Source of the DNA: Kurthia huakuii LAM0618
GTDB taxonomy: Bacteria > Bacillota > Bacilli > Bacillales_A > Planococcaceae
Direction: 5' to 3'
DNA: 64,000 bases
Assembly (NCBI RefSeq): GCF_000505545.1
Contig: NZ_AYTB01000008.1
Span: 124,001 to 188,000, forward strand
Made by a program: the position numbers and the translations under genes. This document shows positions 25,876-33,743 of this stretch, piece by piece. A model generated the notes under the pieces. The model was not told where the DNA came from, made no database searches, and saw only the letters and a list, made by a program, of their open reading frames with translations. Each line of letters begins with the position of its first letter. The first letter of the stretch is position 1.

Positions 25876-26340
25876 ATGCGAATTACTTGGACGGTTTTTC
25901 ATGACGATGAGCTTATTGAAAAAAACGAATTTAATCAATTTTTTTGGCGTGGCGGTCAATTTAATGTGTTACTAGAAGGCAATCGTACGTTATCGATTGA
26001 ATCGAATGTTAATCATGGTATTTTAATCGAAGATATTGCAAAAGCTTTAGTAGAGGCACTTGATACGGATGAACCGCAAACATTTCACACGTATAGTACA
26101 TCAAAATCATATGATGTTATTTTTTTAGGACGCATTATGGAATTTCGTAATTTTGATCCCGAAACAATGCATACATTGAAACGGACAATGCTACCAAAAC
26201 TGGCGTTTATCGACGCATTTACACATGCGCTTTGCACGTATTTAACGGCATTAAAGGAACGCAATAGCGCTATTTTACAAAATGAATTGTTTAGACGGCT
26301 TGCAGGACAATTACAAACCTTACAACAATTAACGACATGA
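25876..26340 (+). CDS. Hypothetical protein
   Basis: 154 residues from ATG 25876, eight bases after AGGAGGGG. The frame is open further upstream to 25792 and would add a hydrophobic, arginine-rich 28-residue stretch, but the strong internal ribosome site favours the short form. Mixed strand/helix N-terminal half (ITWTVFHDDELIEKNEFNQF) and helical C-terminal half. Family not recognised. The 400-base gap upstream contains TATAAT at 25627-25632 and no other clear gene. Confidence 0.6.
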   Translation: MRITWTVFHDDELIEKNEFNQFFWRGGQFNVLLEGNRTLSIESNVNHGILIEDIAKALVEALDTDEPQTFHTYSTSKSYDVIFLGRIMEFRNFDPETMHTLKRTMLPKLAFIDAFTHALCTYLTALKERNSAILQNELFRRLAGQLQTLQQLTT

Positions 26341-26388
26341 CCGTAGTGCAGGAACGGTGAAAACCCGAGCTTGCGCTATTTTTTTTGA
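26341..26388 (+). terminator. Imperfect terminator
   Basis: TAGTGCAG / TTGCGCTA (two wobbles) plus an inner CGG / CCG pair, then eight T. Confidence 0.55.
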
Positions 26389-26425
26389 TTCGCTTCTTTT
26401 ATAATGGACAGTGGAGGTTGATTTT

Positions 26426-26905
26426 TTGAGTAAATTAGCGTGGTACATTTCATTAGCGATTTCACTATTTGGCTTTTTTATCGTGCGTTATTATTTTACA
26501 TTGATGCCAGATGAGCCGTTAAAAAATATAAATCCGGCATTTATTCCACTTGTATTTCTTGTACCGTTTCTTGGCATGAGTTTAGTTATTAGCTTTATTA
26601 TTGGCGCGCGTTATTTTGCGCAAGGAACAGGCAAACAACTCATTACATATGTTGTCATCTTACTAATTGTGCTCACATTTAGTACCTATCTTGAATACAC
26701 ACAAGTGCAAGCAGATTTACAGGCATTCGGCGGAGGAACGATGACGGAAGGCTCGGTCATTTTTAATTTCCCGTTATGGAATAGCTATACAAATGGTTGG
26801 TTTGTAAATGAAATGACCTTTTTTACATTGCATACATTGGCATTTGGTGCGGGCTTTTTCAAGCGACATAAAATTGCAGCGGCACAACAGGAGGGGGGCG
26901 AATAG
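26426..26905 (+). CDS. Membrane protein with TTG start
   Basis: 159 residues. TTG 26426 is nine bases after GGAGG; the GTG at 26411 overlaps that site. Four hydrophobic helices (about 4-22, 41-62, 74-94, 125-145). Between helices three and four is an extracytoplasmic loop (YTQVQADLQAFGGGTMTEGS). No family recognised; transport or signalling is not implied. Confidence 0.62.
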   Translation: MSKLAWYISLAISLFGFFIVRYYFTLMPDEPLKNINPAFIPLVFLVPFLGMSLVISFIIGARYFAQGTGKQLITYVVILLIVLTFSTYLEYTQVQADLQAFGGGTMTEGSVIFNFPLWNSYTNGWFVNEMTFFTLHTLAFGAGFFKRHKIAAAQQEGGE

Positions 26906-26974
26906 CCACCTTTTTTTTAATAGAGCTATTTGATTTTTCAAAATTTAATGCTAAAATGAAAGCAATTCAATATG

Positions 26975-27125
26975 ATTGATGGCGCTAATTGTTAGCTTAA
27001 TAGGGAAATCGGTGCAAAGCCGATGCTGTCCCGCAACTGTAACTTGGAGTGCTTTACAACAACCACTGTGTTAACGGGAAGGTGTAAAGTGCGATGAAGA
27101 GAAGCCAGGAGACCTACCATTTAAT
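26975..27125 (+). ncRNA. Cobalamin riboswitch
   Basis: The conserved core is easy to read: AATAGGGAAATCGGTGCAAA (26999-27018), GCCGATGCTGTCCCGCAACTG, and the B12 box GAAGCCAGGAGACCTACCA (27101-27119). It binds adenosylcobalamin (or another cobalamin) and shuts expression of the following gene, a cobalt chelatase, as expected for feedback control. A short terminator-like hairpin follows. Confidence 0.95.
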
Positions 27126-27161
27126 CTTCGGTGATTCACCCTACGAGGATAGGTGCGGAAT

Positions 27162-27185
27162 AAGCAATGGACAATTGCGTTTTTT
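27162..27185 (+). terminator. Probable riboswitch expression-platform terminator
   Basis: AAGCAAT-GGACA-ATTGC-g-TT hairpin followed by six T, 90 bases before the chelatase start. Formation when cobalamin is bound would stop transcription; the antiterminator is not resolved. Confidence 0.6.
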
Positions 27186-27272
27186 AGTGCACTTTTTTAA
27201 TGGGAAAGTGTCTTTTTTTATGCCTGTTACCTCGCGTATGGGAATCATCTATCATGAGGGGGAAACAGAGCA

Positions 27273-28463
27273 ATGACAACGTGGAATTTGAATAAAATGG
27301 AGCGACATTTAATGATTTGTAATGGAGCGACATGTATGGGTGCAGGAGCAGAAGAAGTGACGCAACAAATTCGAGATGAGATTTTGACACATAAATTAGA
27401 TGACGTCATTCATACGTCGCGTACGCGCTGCAATGGGCGTTGCAAGGATAAATGTGTCGTCATTGATTATCCGAAAGGCACATGGTATTCCGTACAGCAA
27501 GAGCAAACAGCTCGCAGTATTGTCCACAATGATGTGGCCCGCGAAGCGATTATTTATGAAATGCTTAACGGCGAACGGATGCGTCAACAGGGGCGTATTA
27601 AAGGCATTGAAAAATATCGTAAAAAACGCGGCAAAAAAAAGGCTGCGGTCCTGTTTGTTGGGCATGGGAGCCGTTTAGAAGCGGGTAATGAGGAAGTGCG
27701 TACATTTATTAAACAAATGAAACCGGCGATTGATGCAAATTTATTAGTAGAAACTTGTTTTTTAGAATTTGCGAACCCGAATATTGAAGATGGTATTCAA
27801 GCGTGTATTGAGCAAGGGGCCACAGAAATTCATGTCATTCCGATTATTTTATTACATGCAGGGCATTCTAAATTACATATTCCGGCAGAAATTGAAGAAG
27901 CGAAGGCACAGTTTCCAGAAATTCGCTTTACATATGGACAAACAATTGGTATTCATCAGGCGATTATCGATATCTTAAAGGCGCGTTTACAAGAAATTCA
28001 ATTTGATGTATCCATTCCTCATAAAGATACCGTTATTTTATTAATTGGTCGCGGGAGTAGCGATGAAGATGCTAAGCTGGATTTCTATAAAATTGCGTCG
28101 ATCTTGCAATCACAGCTCACTGTTTCGACAGTAGAATGTGCCTTTATGGGTGTAACAACGCCAACTGTTGAGCAAGGAATTCAAACATGTATAGCGCACG
28201 GTGCAAAGCAAGTAATCATGTTACCTTATTTTTTATTTACGGGTATTCTAATGGAACGAATGGCATTGATGGCACAACAATTCTCTGACATAAATCCAAG
28301 TATATCAATTGAGCTTGCCTCGTATTTTGGTTATCATCCAAATTTACAAACCGTGTTATTAGAGCGTTTGCAACAAGCCATTGATGGCACTTCAACGGGT
28401 ATGCAAGATTTAGCGAATTTCCGTGAATATGTAAAAGAAAATGATTATGTTCATCATCATTAA
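27273..28463 (+). CDS. cbiX: Ferredoxin-like domain fused to two CbiX chelatase domains
   Basis: 396 residues. The ATG at 27273 follows GAGGGGG. Residues ~10-95 are a thioredoxin-like [2Fe-2S] domain with CNGATCMGAG and RCNGRCKDKC giving the cysteines. A basic linker (KYRKKRGKKK) leads to CbiX half 1 (~125-240: VLFVGHGSRLEAGNEEV, HVIPIILLHAGHSKLHIP) and half 2 (~250-370: VILLIGRGSSDEDA, VIMLPYFLFTGILMERM). It inserts cobalt into sirohydrochlorin for the anaerobic B12 route; a His-rich end (VHHH) could hold metal. Controlled by the cobalamin riboswitch. No further cob/cbi genes follow: the tRNA and prophage come next. Confidence 0.9.
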   Translation: MTTWNLNKMERHLMICNGATCMGAGAEEVTQQIRDEILTHKLDDVIHTSRTRCNGRCKDKCVVIDYPKGTWYSVQQEQTARSIVHNDVAREAIIYEMLNGERMRQQGRIKGIEKYRKKRGKKKAAVLFVGHGSRLEAGNEEVRTFIKQMKPAIDANLLVETCFLEFANPNIEDGIQACIEQGATEIHVIPIILLHAGHSKLHIPAEIEEAKAQFPEIRFTYGQTIGIHQAIIDILKARLQEIQFDVSIPHKDTVILLIGRGSSDEDAKLDFYKIASILQSQLTVSTVECAFMGVTTPTVEQGIQTCIAHGAKQVIMLPYFLFTGILMERMALMAQQFSDINPSISIELASYFGYHPNLQTVLLERLQQAIDGTSTGMQDLANFREYVKENDYVHHH

Positions 28464-28560
28464 CGTATACTAGAAGTAATTTCCTTAATGGAATAGCAAG
28501 AAAAGAGTTAAAGTAGCATTAAATTAAATAAACAAGAAAAGTGTTTTTTAGACAGAAATG

Positions 28561-28588
28561 TTGTATAAAGTACAAATAAGAGTATAAT
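28561..28588 (+). promoter_or_regulatory. Promoter of the tRNA gene
   Basis: TTGTAT, 16-base spacer, TATAAT (28583-28588), 35 bases before the tRNA. Confidence 0.6.
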
Positions 28589-28623
28589 AATAGTTGTAAG
28601 TTATGAATAGAACTTACCTATTT

Positions 28624-28694
28624 GCCTACTTAGTTTAATGGCAGAACAACGGTCTCGTAATCCGTAGATGAGAGTTCGATTCTCCCAGAAGGCA
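28624..28694 (+). tRNA. tRNA-Thr(CGT), with three stem mismatches
   Basis: Folds as a cloverleaf of 71 nt: acceptor GCCTACT/AGAAGGC (one A-A mismatch), D stem GTTT/GAAC, anticodon stem ACGGT/TCCGT (terminal T-T mismatch) with loop CTCGTAA giving anticodon CGT at 28656-28658, and T arm GAGAG-TTCGATT-CTCCC (one A-C mismatch). No CCA is encoded. It has its own promoter and a strong terminator. The phage integrase gene begins 190 bases downstream, so this tRNA is the likely integration site. The mismatches raise the question whether it is fully functional. Confidence 0.82.
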
Positions 28695-28730
28695 TATCTT
28701 TGTTCAATTACAAAGCATCATAAAATTTAG

Positions 28731-28782
28731 AAAAAGTCGATAAACGTTGATATAACAGCGTTTATCGGCTTTTTTGTTTTTT
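28731..28782 (+). terminator. Strong intrinsic terminator
   Basis: CGATAAACG / CGTTTATCG core extended by AAAAG / CTTTT, then a T-run. Confidence 0.88.
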
Positions 28783-28828
28783 CAGTATGCTATGGAGAAT
28801 GCATTAAAACACCTTAGAATATCGTAGC

Positions 28829-28883
28829 ATAGTGACCAAATAGTGACCAAAAAAATGAAATAGTGACCAAAATAGTGACCAAA
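28829..28883. repeat. Four direct repeats ATAGTGACCAAA: candidate integrase arm sites
   Basis: Copies begin at 28829, 28840, 28860 and 28872, i.e. spaced 11, 20 and 12 bases, close to one, two and one helical turns. They lie between the tRNA and the 3' end of the integrase gene. The integrase has an N-terminal arm-binding domain, so these are plausible arm-type binding sites next to attL. Core site not resolved without attR. Confidence 0.6.
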
Positions 28884-28884
28884 T

Positions 28885-29994
28885 TTAAGGTGTGAATAAT
28901 TGCACTGTAACCGCGTCGTTCTGGGCTTCAAGCTCTTTAACAATATGCGTGTACGTATTTAACGTTGTTTGAATATCACTATGACCAAGTCGTTTAGAGA
29001 TGTATTGAATGGACACACCAGCATATAAAAGTTCAGATGCATGCGTATGTCGTAGCCCATGAACAGTGATAGGGTCTATACCTAATTCATTTAAAACTTT
29101 TCGTAGTGCTTTATTAGTTCCTTCATTGGTGAAACTATCAGTAGGGTGGTGCGGGCTACGGAAAATAATCATTTCACGTAATCGTTGATTAGTAATTGCA
29201 TCGATTAGTTCTTTGAAAATAACCATGACATTTGGATCTACGGTAATTTTACGATAAGATGCTTCATTTTTTAATTTGTCGAAGCCGCTTTGATGTTTAT
29301 AATCCCATGACTTATTGATGTCGAGCGTATTGTCATTGAAATCAAAGTCATTAGGCGTTAAGCCTAATAGTTCCTGAAAGCGGAGTCCAGTAACTAGAGC
29401 GAGTAGCAGCAGGTGATGGATTAGCCCAAAACCATCCTCTAAATGATGATATAAATACGAATACAGCTTTTGTGCATCTTTGTGATTTGCAATGTATTTA
29501 TCGTGAGCCCGTTTACCGGTGTGGCTTGCTTGAATTTTACGGCCGCGCGTAATGTTGTAACGAATATCCCCAACATCGTGTGCGTGGCGCAAACAGGCCC
29601 CTATATGACTATCTAGCTTCTTTACACTTTCTTCGGAGCGGGTAGAGCCAAACCAATTTAAAAATTCTTGATAGTCTAAAGCAGTGAGCGTGTTAATTTT
29701 AGTATTTTCAAAGTAAACTTTTACCCACTTTAAGCTATTTTGATAGCGTAACTGCGTATTATAATGAACATCTGCTTTATATGCTTTTATCCAGCGTTCA
29801 AAGTATGTCGCAATAGGAATAGCGCTATTAAGCTTTAGTGAACCTTCACCTTTTTGCGCTTCAATGGCTGCAGCCGCTATTTCTGCTTCACGTTTTGTAC
29901 GAAAGCCGCCTTTTTTAATTTGTTTATTAACGCCGTCTACATAGTTACTAACAGTATATGACCATGATTTACCGCGTTTTGTGATACTTGCCAC
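28885..29994 (-). CDS. int: Phage tyrosine integrase
   Basis: 369 residues from GTG 29994, seven bases after GGAGGA. Domains: N-terminal arm-binding domain (~1-50, GGFRTKREAEIAAAAIEAQ), SAM-like core-binding domain (~60-160) and catalytic domain (~170-360) with TGLRFQELLGL (Arg), HGLRHTHASELL (His-x-x-Arg) and LGHSDIQTTLNTYTH containing the nucleophile Tyr. Catalyses integration and excision, here probably at the tRNA-Thr gene. Transcribed toward the tRNA. Confidence 0.95.
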   Translation of the reverse strand: MASITKRGKSWSYTVSNYVDGVNKQIKKGGFRTKREAEIAAAAIEAQKGEGSLKLNSAIPIATYFERWIKAYKADVHYNTQLRYQNSLKWVKVYFENTKINTLTALDYQEFLNWFGSTRSEESVKKLDSHIGACLRHAHDVGDIRYNITRGRKIQASHTGKRAHDKYIANHKDAQKLYSYLYHHLEDGFGLIHHLLLLALVTGLRFQELLGLTPNDFDFNDNTLDINKSWDYKHQSGFDKLKNEASYRKITVDPNVMVIFKELIDAITNQRLREMIIFRSPHHPTDSFTNEGTNKALRKVLNELGIDPITVHGLRHTHASELLYAGVSIQYISKRLGHSDIQTTLNTYTHIVKELEAQNDAVTVQLFTP

Positions 29995-30082
29995 ATAAAT
30001 CTCCTCCAAATAAATTCCTTTCTTAATCATTAGCGCAAAACTCAGTAAATGATGCGTTGCGCTTTTGCCAATTCAATTTAAA

Positions 30083-30580
30083 TTATGTATGAACAATTTC
30101 AAATATGTTTTTATCGCGCCATTCTAGCTGAAATAAAAAATCATCAATTCGCTTCGTAGCAAACTCTAAAGTCACACCAAATAACTCGGCCATCTCATAA
30201 TACAAGTGCTTCTTTGTTCGGTAAGCTTGAAGATCTAGATTTAGCAGCATAAATGTTGGCATGCAGTAGTGATTCGCAAATGTATCGGCCGTCCATTCCT
30301 GGTACTCTGTCCAAAAGTCTGGCATGAGCATTTGATTAGTTACGTGCCAGATAGAGTGACAAAGCTCATGAGCGAATTGTTCATGCTGCTCTTCATCAGG
30401 TATACGACTATCTACTACAATTAGTGCTCCTAAACGCTTTGAGTCGATAGGAGCGGGCATAATGGTCAGCCCGAGCATATCGGCAATATTGTAGTCGCTA
30501 ATTTGTGCTGGACTATGTATGTTAGCTGTTTTGTATAACTTTTGTATAAATTCTTCCTTACGTGTGAGTGTCAATTTCAT
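30083..30580 (-). CDS. ImmA/IrrE-family metallopeptidase
   Basis: 165 residues from ATG 30580 behind GGAGG. Zinc-binding HELCH in EQFAHELCHSIWH (about residue 80) and a downstream WTADTFANHYCMP supplying the third ligand. In phages and ICEBs1 such peptidases cleave the element's repressor to start induction; the CI-like repressor is encoded 2.7 kb away. Between integrase and repressor, as usual in siphoviral lysogeny modules. Confidence 0.88.
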   Translation of the reverse strand: MKLTLTRKEEFIQKLYKTANIHSPAQISDYNIADMLGLTIMPAPIDSKRLGALIVVDSRIPDEEQHEQFAHELCHSIWHVTNQMLMPDFWTEYQEWTADTFANHYCMPTFMLLNLDLQAYRTKKHLYYEMAELFGVTLEFATKRIDDFLFQLEWRDKNIFEIVHT

Positions 30581-30780
30581 CTTAAATCCTCCGAATATTC
30601 CCATATAAGGAACGTATGTTCTTTTAAGTATAAAATAAAACCCCACTCTTGTGAAGTGAGGTTTTTATTTAGAAATAATGTTTTTAGTTAAATTTAAATA
30701 GACTGTTTCTAAAAAATCAATATAAGGGTATATTTATATGTAAATAATAACAATATTAATCTAAAGGGGTGGTGATTTAG

Positions 30781-31014
30781 ATGCAAAGCATACAGAAAAT
30801 AGTTGGAACTCTATGGTTGTCTTCCATACTTTATTGGATAGTGAAAATTCCGCTTTTTTTCACAACATTCAATGTTTCGAATTCAATATTATTTATTCTG
30901 GCTCTTGGGTTGATTGTTCTTGCTCTAAAGGTCTATCCCCATCCTGTGAGTCAGAAGAATCCGTTTGCCTTTGAGTTGAAGGTAAGACGAGTCTACCTGC
31001 TTCATTGGCGGTAA
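30781..31014 (+). CDS. Possible small membrane protein overlapping the antisense gene
   Basis: 77 residues with a strong AAAGGGGTGG site eight bases upstream. Two hydrophobic helices (about 8-29 and 34-52), then a basic tail that overlaps 122 bases of the oppositely oriented gene. The first half is non-overlapping and looks real; the tail is a by-product of the overlap if the gene is not expressed. Toxin-like or immunity-like size, but no family match. Confidence 0.4.
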   Translation: MQSIQKIVGTLWLSSILYWIVKIPLFFTTFNVSNSILFILALGLIVLALKVYPHPVSQKNPFAFELKVRRVYLLHWR

Positions 31015-32023
31015 TACGCATTTCAGGAACTTGTTCAGCAACGCTAGGTTGGTCAAGTTCTCTTTTTATTCTATCAATTTCCAATTGTTTCAATTGATTA
31101 TCTAAATCTATAGATTTGTTAATTCTTTTTCTAGTGAAGAGCCAAGGTAAAAGTCCTTTTACTTCTGTTTCTTTATATCTGACATGAAGAACTTTTACCC
31201 CCAACATTATTAAAGCTCCTGTAAAATAAGGAGTGGATACATCAACGATATTTTTAACAGTTGAAATCATTTCAATATAGCCGGGAGATTGAATATTCTG
31301 TTTCAAGAAAAATTTTTTTGCATCTCTATCTCCTAAACGTTTTGCTAATATATTATGATAGTTGCTCCATGTTTGAATAGAAAAATCAGATGTCCCTTGT
31401 GCATAAAAATTAGCATGGAATTGTTCATTTTTTATATAGAAAGGAAAAGTTATGCGATCAATAATATTTGCATATTGATTAATATTAATTAAAGCTTGTT
31501 GAGTATTTCGTATTTTCAAAAAAGAATTGTCAATTTCATTTTTATGAACTTCTTTTAACCAAATAACTTTTCTTCTTAATAAATACGGCGAATGTTCAAT
31601 TTCTTCTACGCTACCACTAGGAGTAAAATCTTCAAAGAAAGCACTATTTTCCTCATATAGCTTTCCAGCATATCCTAATAAATAGTATTCACTTCTTTTA
31701 GAAGGAGTTAAAATTAAATCGTACTGTTTAATCTTGTTTATAAAAGTATAAAGTTGCTTTGAAATATAGTTGATATTATGGTTGCTTTCTATCAAATAAT
31801 TGCTAATGATGTCTGCATAGTCGTTTTCAGTAGCTTCAATTAAACTACTACTTTCTATAAATTCTTGTAATGGGATATTATAATTTTTTATAGCAATATA
31901 AGATTCTTTTAAAAAATCTTGATAGTAACGTCCACTATTAGCTCGTAAAAGCCAATAATTTTGTTCTTTTGGGATTGTAGGGATATTTTCATAAAAACTT
32001 TGGATTAATTTCTCTGTTGTCAT
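30893..32023 (-). CDS. Accessory prophage protein: Mrr-N-like start, one membrane segment
   Basis: 376 residues, GAGGTG site. The N-terminus NYWLLRANSGRYYQDFLKES followed by YIAIKNYNI resembles the 'W-xxRAGEGG...F...IAIGW' opening shared by Mrr-type and other modification-sensing restriction proteins, though the Gly cluster is reduced. The middle (~70-250) is helical and charged; a hydrophobic segment (~285-305, VSTPYFTGALIMLGVKVL) may cross the membrane; the tail is acidic and Gln/Glu-rich. No nuclease motif is seen. AT-rich codon use differs from the phage core, so this is probably a lysogeny-expressed moron, perhaps for superinfection exclusion or defence. Same strand as the HEPN-like gene 83 bases upstream. 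Confidence 0.6.
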   Translation of the reverse strand: MTTEKLIQSFYENIPTIPKEQNYWLLRANSGRYYQDFLKESYIAIKNYNIPLQEFIESSSLIEATENDYADIISNYLIESNHNINYISKQLYTFINKIKQYDLILTPSKRSEYYLLGYAGKLYEENSAFFEDFTPSGSVEEIEHSPYLLRRKVIWLKEVHKNEIDNSFLKIRNTQQALININQYANIIDRITFPFYIKNEQFHANFYAQGTSDFSIQTWSNYHNILAKRLGDRDAKKFFLKQNIQSPGYIEMISTVKNIVDVSTPYFTGALIMLGVKVLHVRYKETEVKGLLPWLFTRKRINKSIDLDNQLKQLEIDRIKRELDQPSVAEQVPEMRITANEAGRLVLPSTQRQTDSSDSQDGDRPLEQEQSTQEPE

Positions 32024-32106
32024 ACTACACCTCTAATTAAAATGATAAGTAGTTTAATGGAGTGAATTCCTGGCTTTTCGATAATTATATTTTATAGAAA
32101 TTCAAA

Positions 32107-32682
32107 TTAATCAGCGATTTGAGTGTCTATTATTTTTTTCATAAGAATCAGTGCAAATTTAAAGCCTTCTTTTTCTGATAAAATCTCTTTAAGATAAACT
32201 TTAGAATGTTTGTCATAAGTATTAGGAAAGCTGATATTTAAATAGGTCATTTTTTTCTTTTTTTCTTCCCATATTCTATATTTTACAGACTCTCTTCCTT
32301 TATATTTTTCTAAAAATTTATCAATAGTTTGCCCTTTTTTATGCCAATTTATTATATTTTTGTTTACGATGACTTCATCCCATGATTCAAAGAATGGAAA
32401 GTGTGCAAAAATATTTCGGATACATTTAAATAAATCACTAGCTATTTCAGCCTCCATAGGAGGTCGATTTCTTTTCATAGACTCAATTATCCATTTGATA
32501 GGTTCATAGTGTAATATTTCTGCATAAATTTCAAATGCAGTTTTTATTTTAGTTAAACGATAATAAGCTGTTTCTTCCCAAAAGACATCTTCGAATGTTT
32601 CCTCGAAAATATCATAGAATTTGTTATAGGATAGGGTTAAAAATTCAATTTCTGCTTCAGTAGGTCTTAAGTAATCCTCCAA
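32107..32682 (-). CDS. HEPN-like protein (candidate RNase of a defence or toxin system)
   Basis: 191 residues from TTG 32682, seven bases after AAAGGAGG. All-helical; LFKCIRNIFAHFPFF at about residues 86-100 contains R-N-x3-A-H, matching the R-x4-6-H signature of HEPN ribonucleases, between two long helices (YEPIKWIIESMKRNR before it). The second half is Lys-rich (WEEKKKKMTYLNISF). HEPN proteins of this size serve as toxins or abortive-infection effectors, but inactive dimers also exist. Its AT-rich composition and place inside the lysogeny module point to a moron. Likely cotranscribed with the following membrane protein. Confidence 0.6.
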   Translation of the reverse strand: MEDYLRPTEAEIEFLTLSYNKFYDIFEETFEDVFWEETAYYRLTKIKTAFEIYAEILHYEPIKWIIESMKRNRPPMEAEIASDLFKCIRNIFAHFPFFESWDEVIVNKNIINWHKKGQTIDKFLEKYKGRESVKYRIWEEKKKKMTYLNISFPNTYDKHSKVYLKEILSEKEGFKFALILMKKIIDTQIAD

Positions 32683-32728
32683 AGTAATCCTCCTTTATTT
32701 AAATACAATCTTTCTATACTATTCATTA

Positions 32729-32764
32729 AAAAATAAGATGCGCTAGATAGCGCATCTTATTTTG
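32729..32764 (-). terminator. Terminator of the secreted-protein gene
   Basis: Perfect stem AAATAAGATGCGCT / AGCGCATCTTATTT with a four-base loop; T-run on the minus strand. Confidence 0.85.
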
Positions 32765-32830
32765 CACTGTTTATTAATGACTAATGGTATTCACTATTTC
32801 AAAGCCATTAGCTTTTTTGAAGAAACTGCT

Positions 32831-33208
32831 TTAATACCAAAACTTCTTATTTTGGTCCGCAAAAGTTTGATAATAAGTTGTTTTGGTCCATTTGTATTTA
32901 GAAGATTTTACAGGGTATGATCCACCACAACTCATGCACCAGCCTTCTAATTTCAACATAGTATTCTTTTTAACTTTTATTTTCTTTAATACATAGTCCT
33001 GAGCGTGAGAAGGACCTTTTTTCATTTTGTAGATATAAATATCTTGTTTGATCTTCACTTTTTTAAAGCCTTTCCAGCTTCCTGGTTTTGGTGAAGAATA
33101 AGACTTCGCCGTAACAGTAGAGGTATCATTGGGAAGGGAAGTAGGACCAGCGAAAATTGTAGCACCAAGAGCTAGAGCAGCAGTAACTTTTAAAATAGTC
33201 TTTTTCAT
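32831..33208 (-). CDS. Small secreted protein
   Basis: 125 residues from ATG 33208 (12 bases from GAGAGGA; an ATG at 33220 touches that site and is less likely). A signal peptide KKTILKVTAALALGATIFAG is followed by a Ser/Lys-rich basic mature protein with a CMSCGG motif. No family recognised. Secreted from a prophage lysogeny module, so possibly a lysogenic conversion factor. Own terminator. Confidence 0.65.
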   Translation of the reverse strand: MKKTILKVTAALALGATIFAGPTSLPNDTSTVTAKSYSSPKPGSWKGFKKVKIKQDIYIYKMKKGPSHAQDYVLKKIKVKKNTMLKLEGWCMSCGGSYPVKSSKYKWTKTTYYQTFADQNKKFWY

Positions 33209-33261
33209 TTTTAGATTCATTCCTCTCAAATTAATGATAAATATTTACAATATATAACCAA

Positions 33262-33297
33262 AAGATAGGATGCATTCATTGTGCATCCTATTTTTTG
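33262..33297 (-). terminator. Terminator of the repressor gene
   Basis: ATAGGATGCA / TGCATCCTAT stem overlapping the stop codon region, T-run leftward. Confidence 0.78.
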
Positions 33298-33689
33298 CGT
33301 TCTTCACGTTTTTTCAGCATTTCATAAAAAATCTCGAATTCCTCTAAAGCATCCAGTAGATTTTCAGGCTTATCATGAAATGAAAGACTTTCGCTATTCA
33401 TAAAGAAATCCATAACTTCCTTCTGATAAGGTGTAAGTGCAGCATACTCATCGTTCTTGATGCCAGCGTAAGTAATTTCTTCTGGATTTTTGATGTCGCT
33501 ATTACCTAATAGATAATCAGTTGTTACATTAAAATAAGTGGCTATCTTTTTTAGAGTTTCGTAATCAGGGTTTCTTGAATCTTTTTCGTAAGCTGTATAT
33601 GCAGGTCTAGTAACCCCTAAGTAATCAGCTACTTCTTGCTGCGTTCTTTTTTTCTCTTTTCTTAATTGTACGAGTTTTTCACCGATCAT
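33288..33689 (-). CDS. CI-like phage repressor (XRE helix-turn-helix)
   Basis: 133 residues, AAGGAGGG site. Residues ~5-60 are an XRE domain (TQQEVADYLGVTRPAYTAYE, recognition helix RPAYTAYEKDSRNP), followed by a helical C-terminal region for dimerization. No LexA-type protease domain, consistent with inactivation by the ImmA/IrrE-like peptidase. Divergent from the Cro-like gene across a repeated operator region; likely controls both lysogenic and lytic promoters. Confidence 0.87.
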   Translation of the reverse strand: MIGEKLVQLRKEKKRTQQEVADYLGVTRPAYTAYEKDSRNPDYETLKKIATYFNVTTDYLLGNSDIKNPEEITYAGIKNDEYAALTPYQKEVMDFFMNSESLSFHDKPENLLDALEEFEIFYEMLKKREERKK

Positions 33690-33714
33690 AAAAAACCCTC
33701 CTTCTGTATCCTAT

Positions 33715-33743
33715 ATTATAATGTAACATTTAGTTACTCTAAA
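33715..33743 (-). promoter_or_regulatory. Lysogenic promoter (PRM-like)
   Basis: On the minus strand TTTAGA, 17-base spacer, TATAAT (33720-33715), leading into the repressor gene. The spacer contains operator O1. Confidence 0.7.

Noticed and set aside
27094-27276. 60-residue frame inside the riboswitch region
   Set aside because: It covers the B12 box and expression platform, has no ribosome site, and the riboswitch explains the conservation.
28829-28883. Four short repeats considered as a CRISPR array
   Set aside because: Units of 12 bases with spacers of 0-8 bases are far too short; integrase arm sites fit better.
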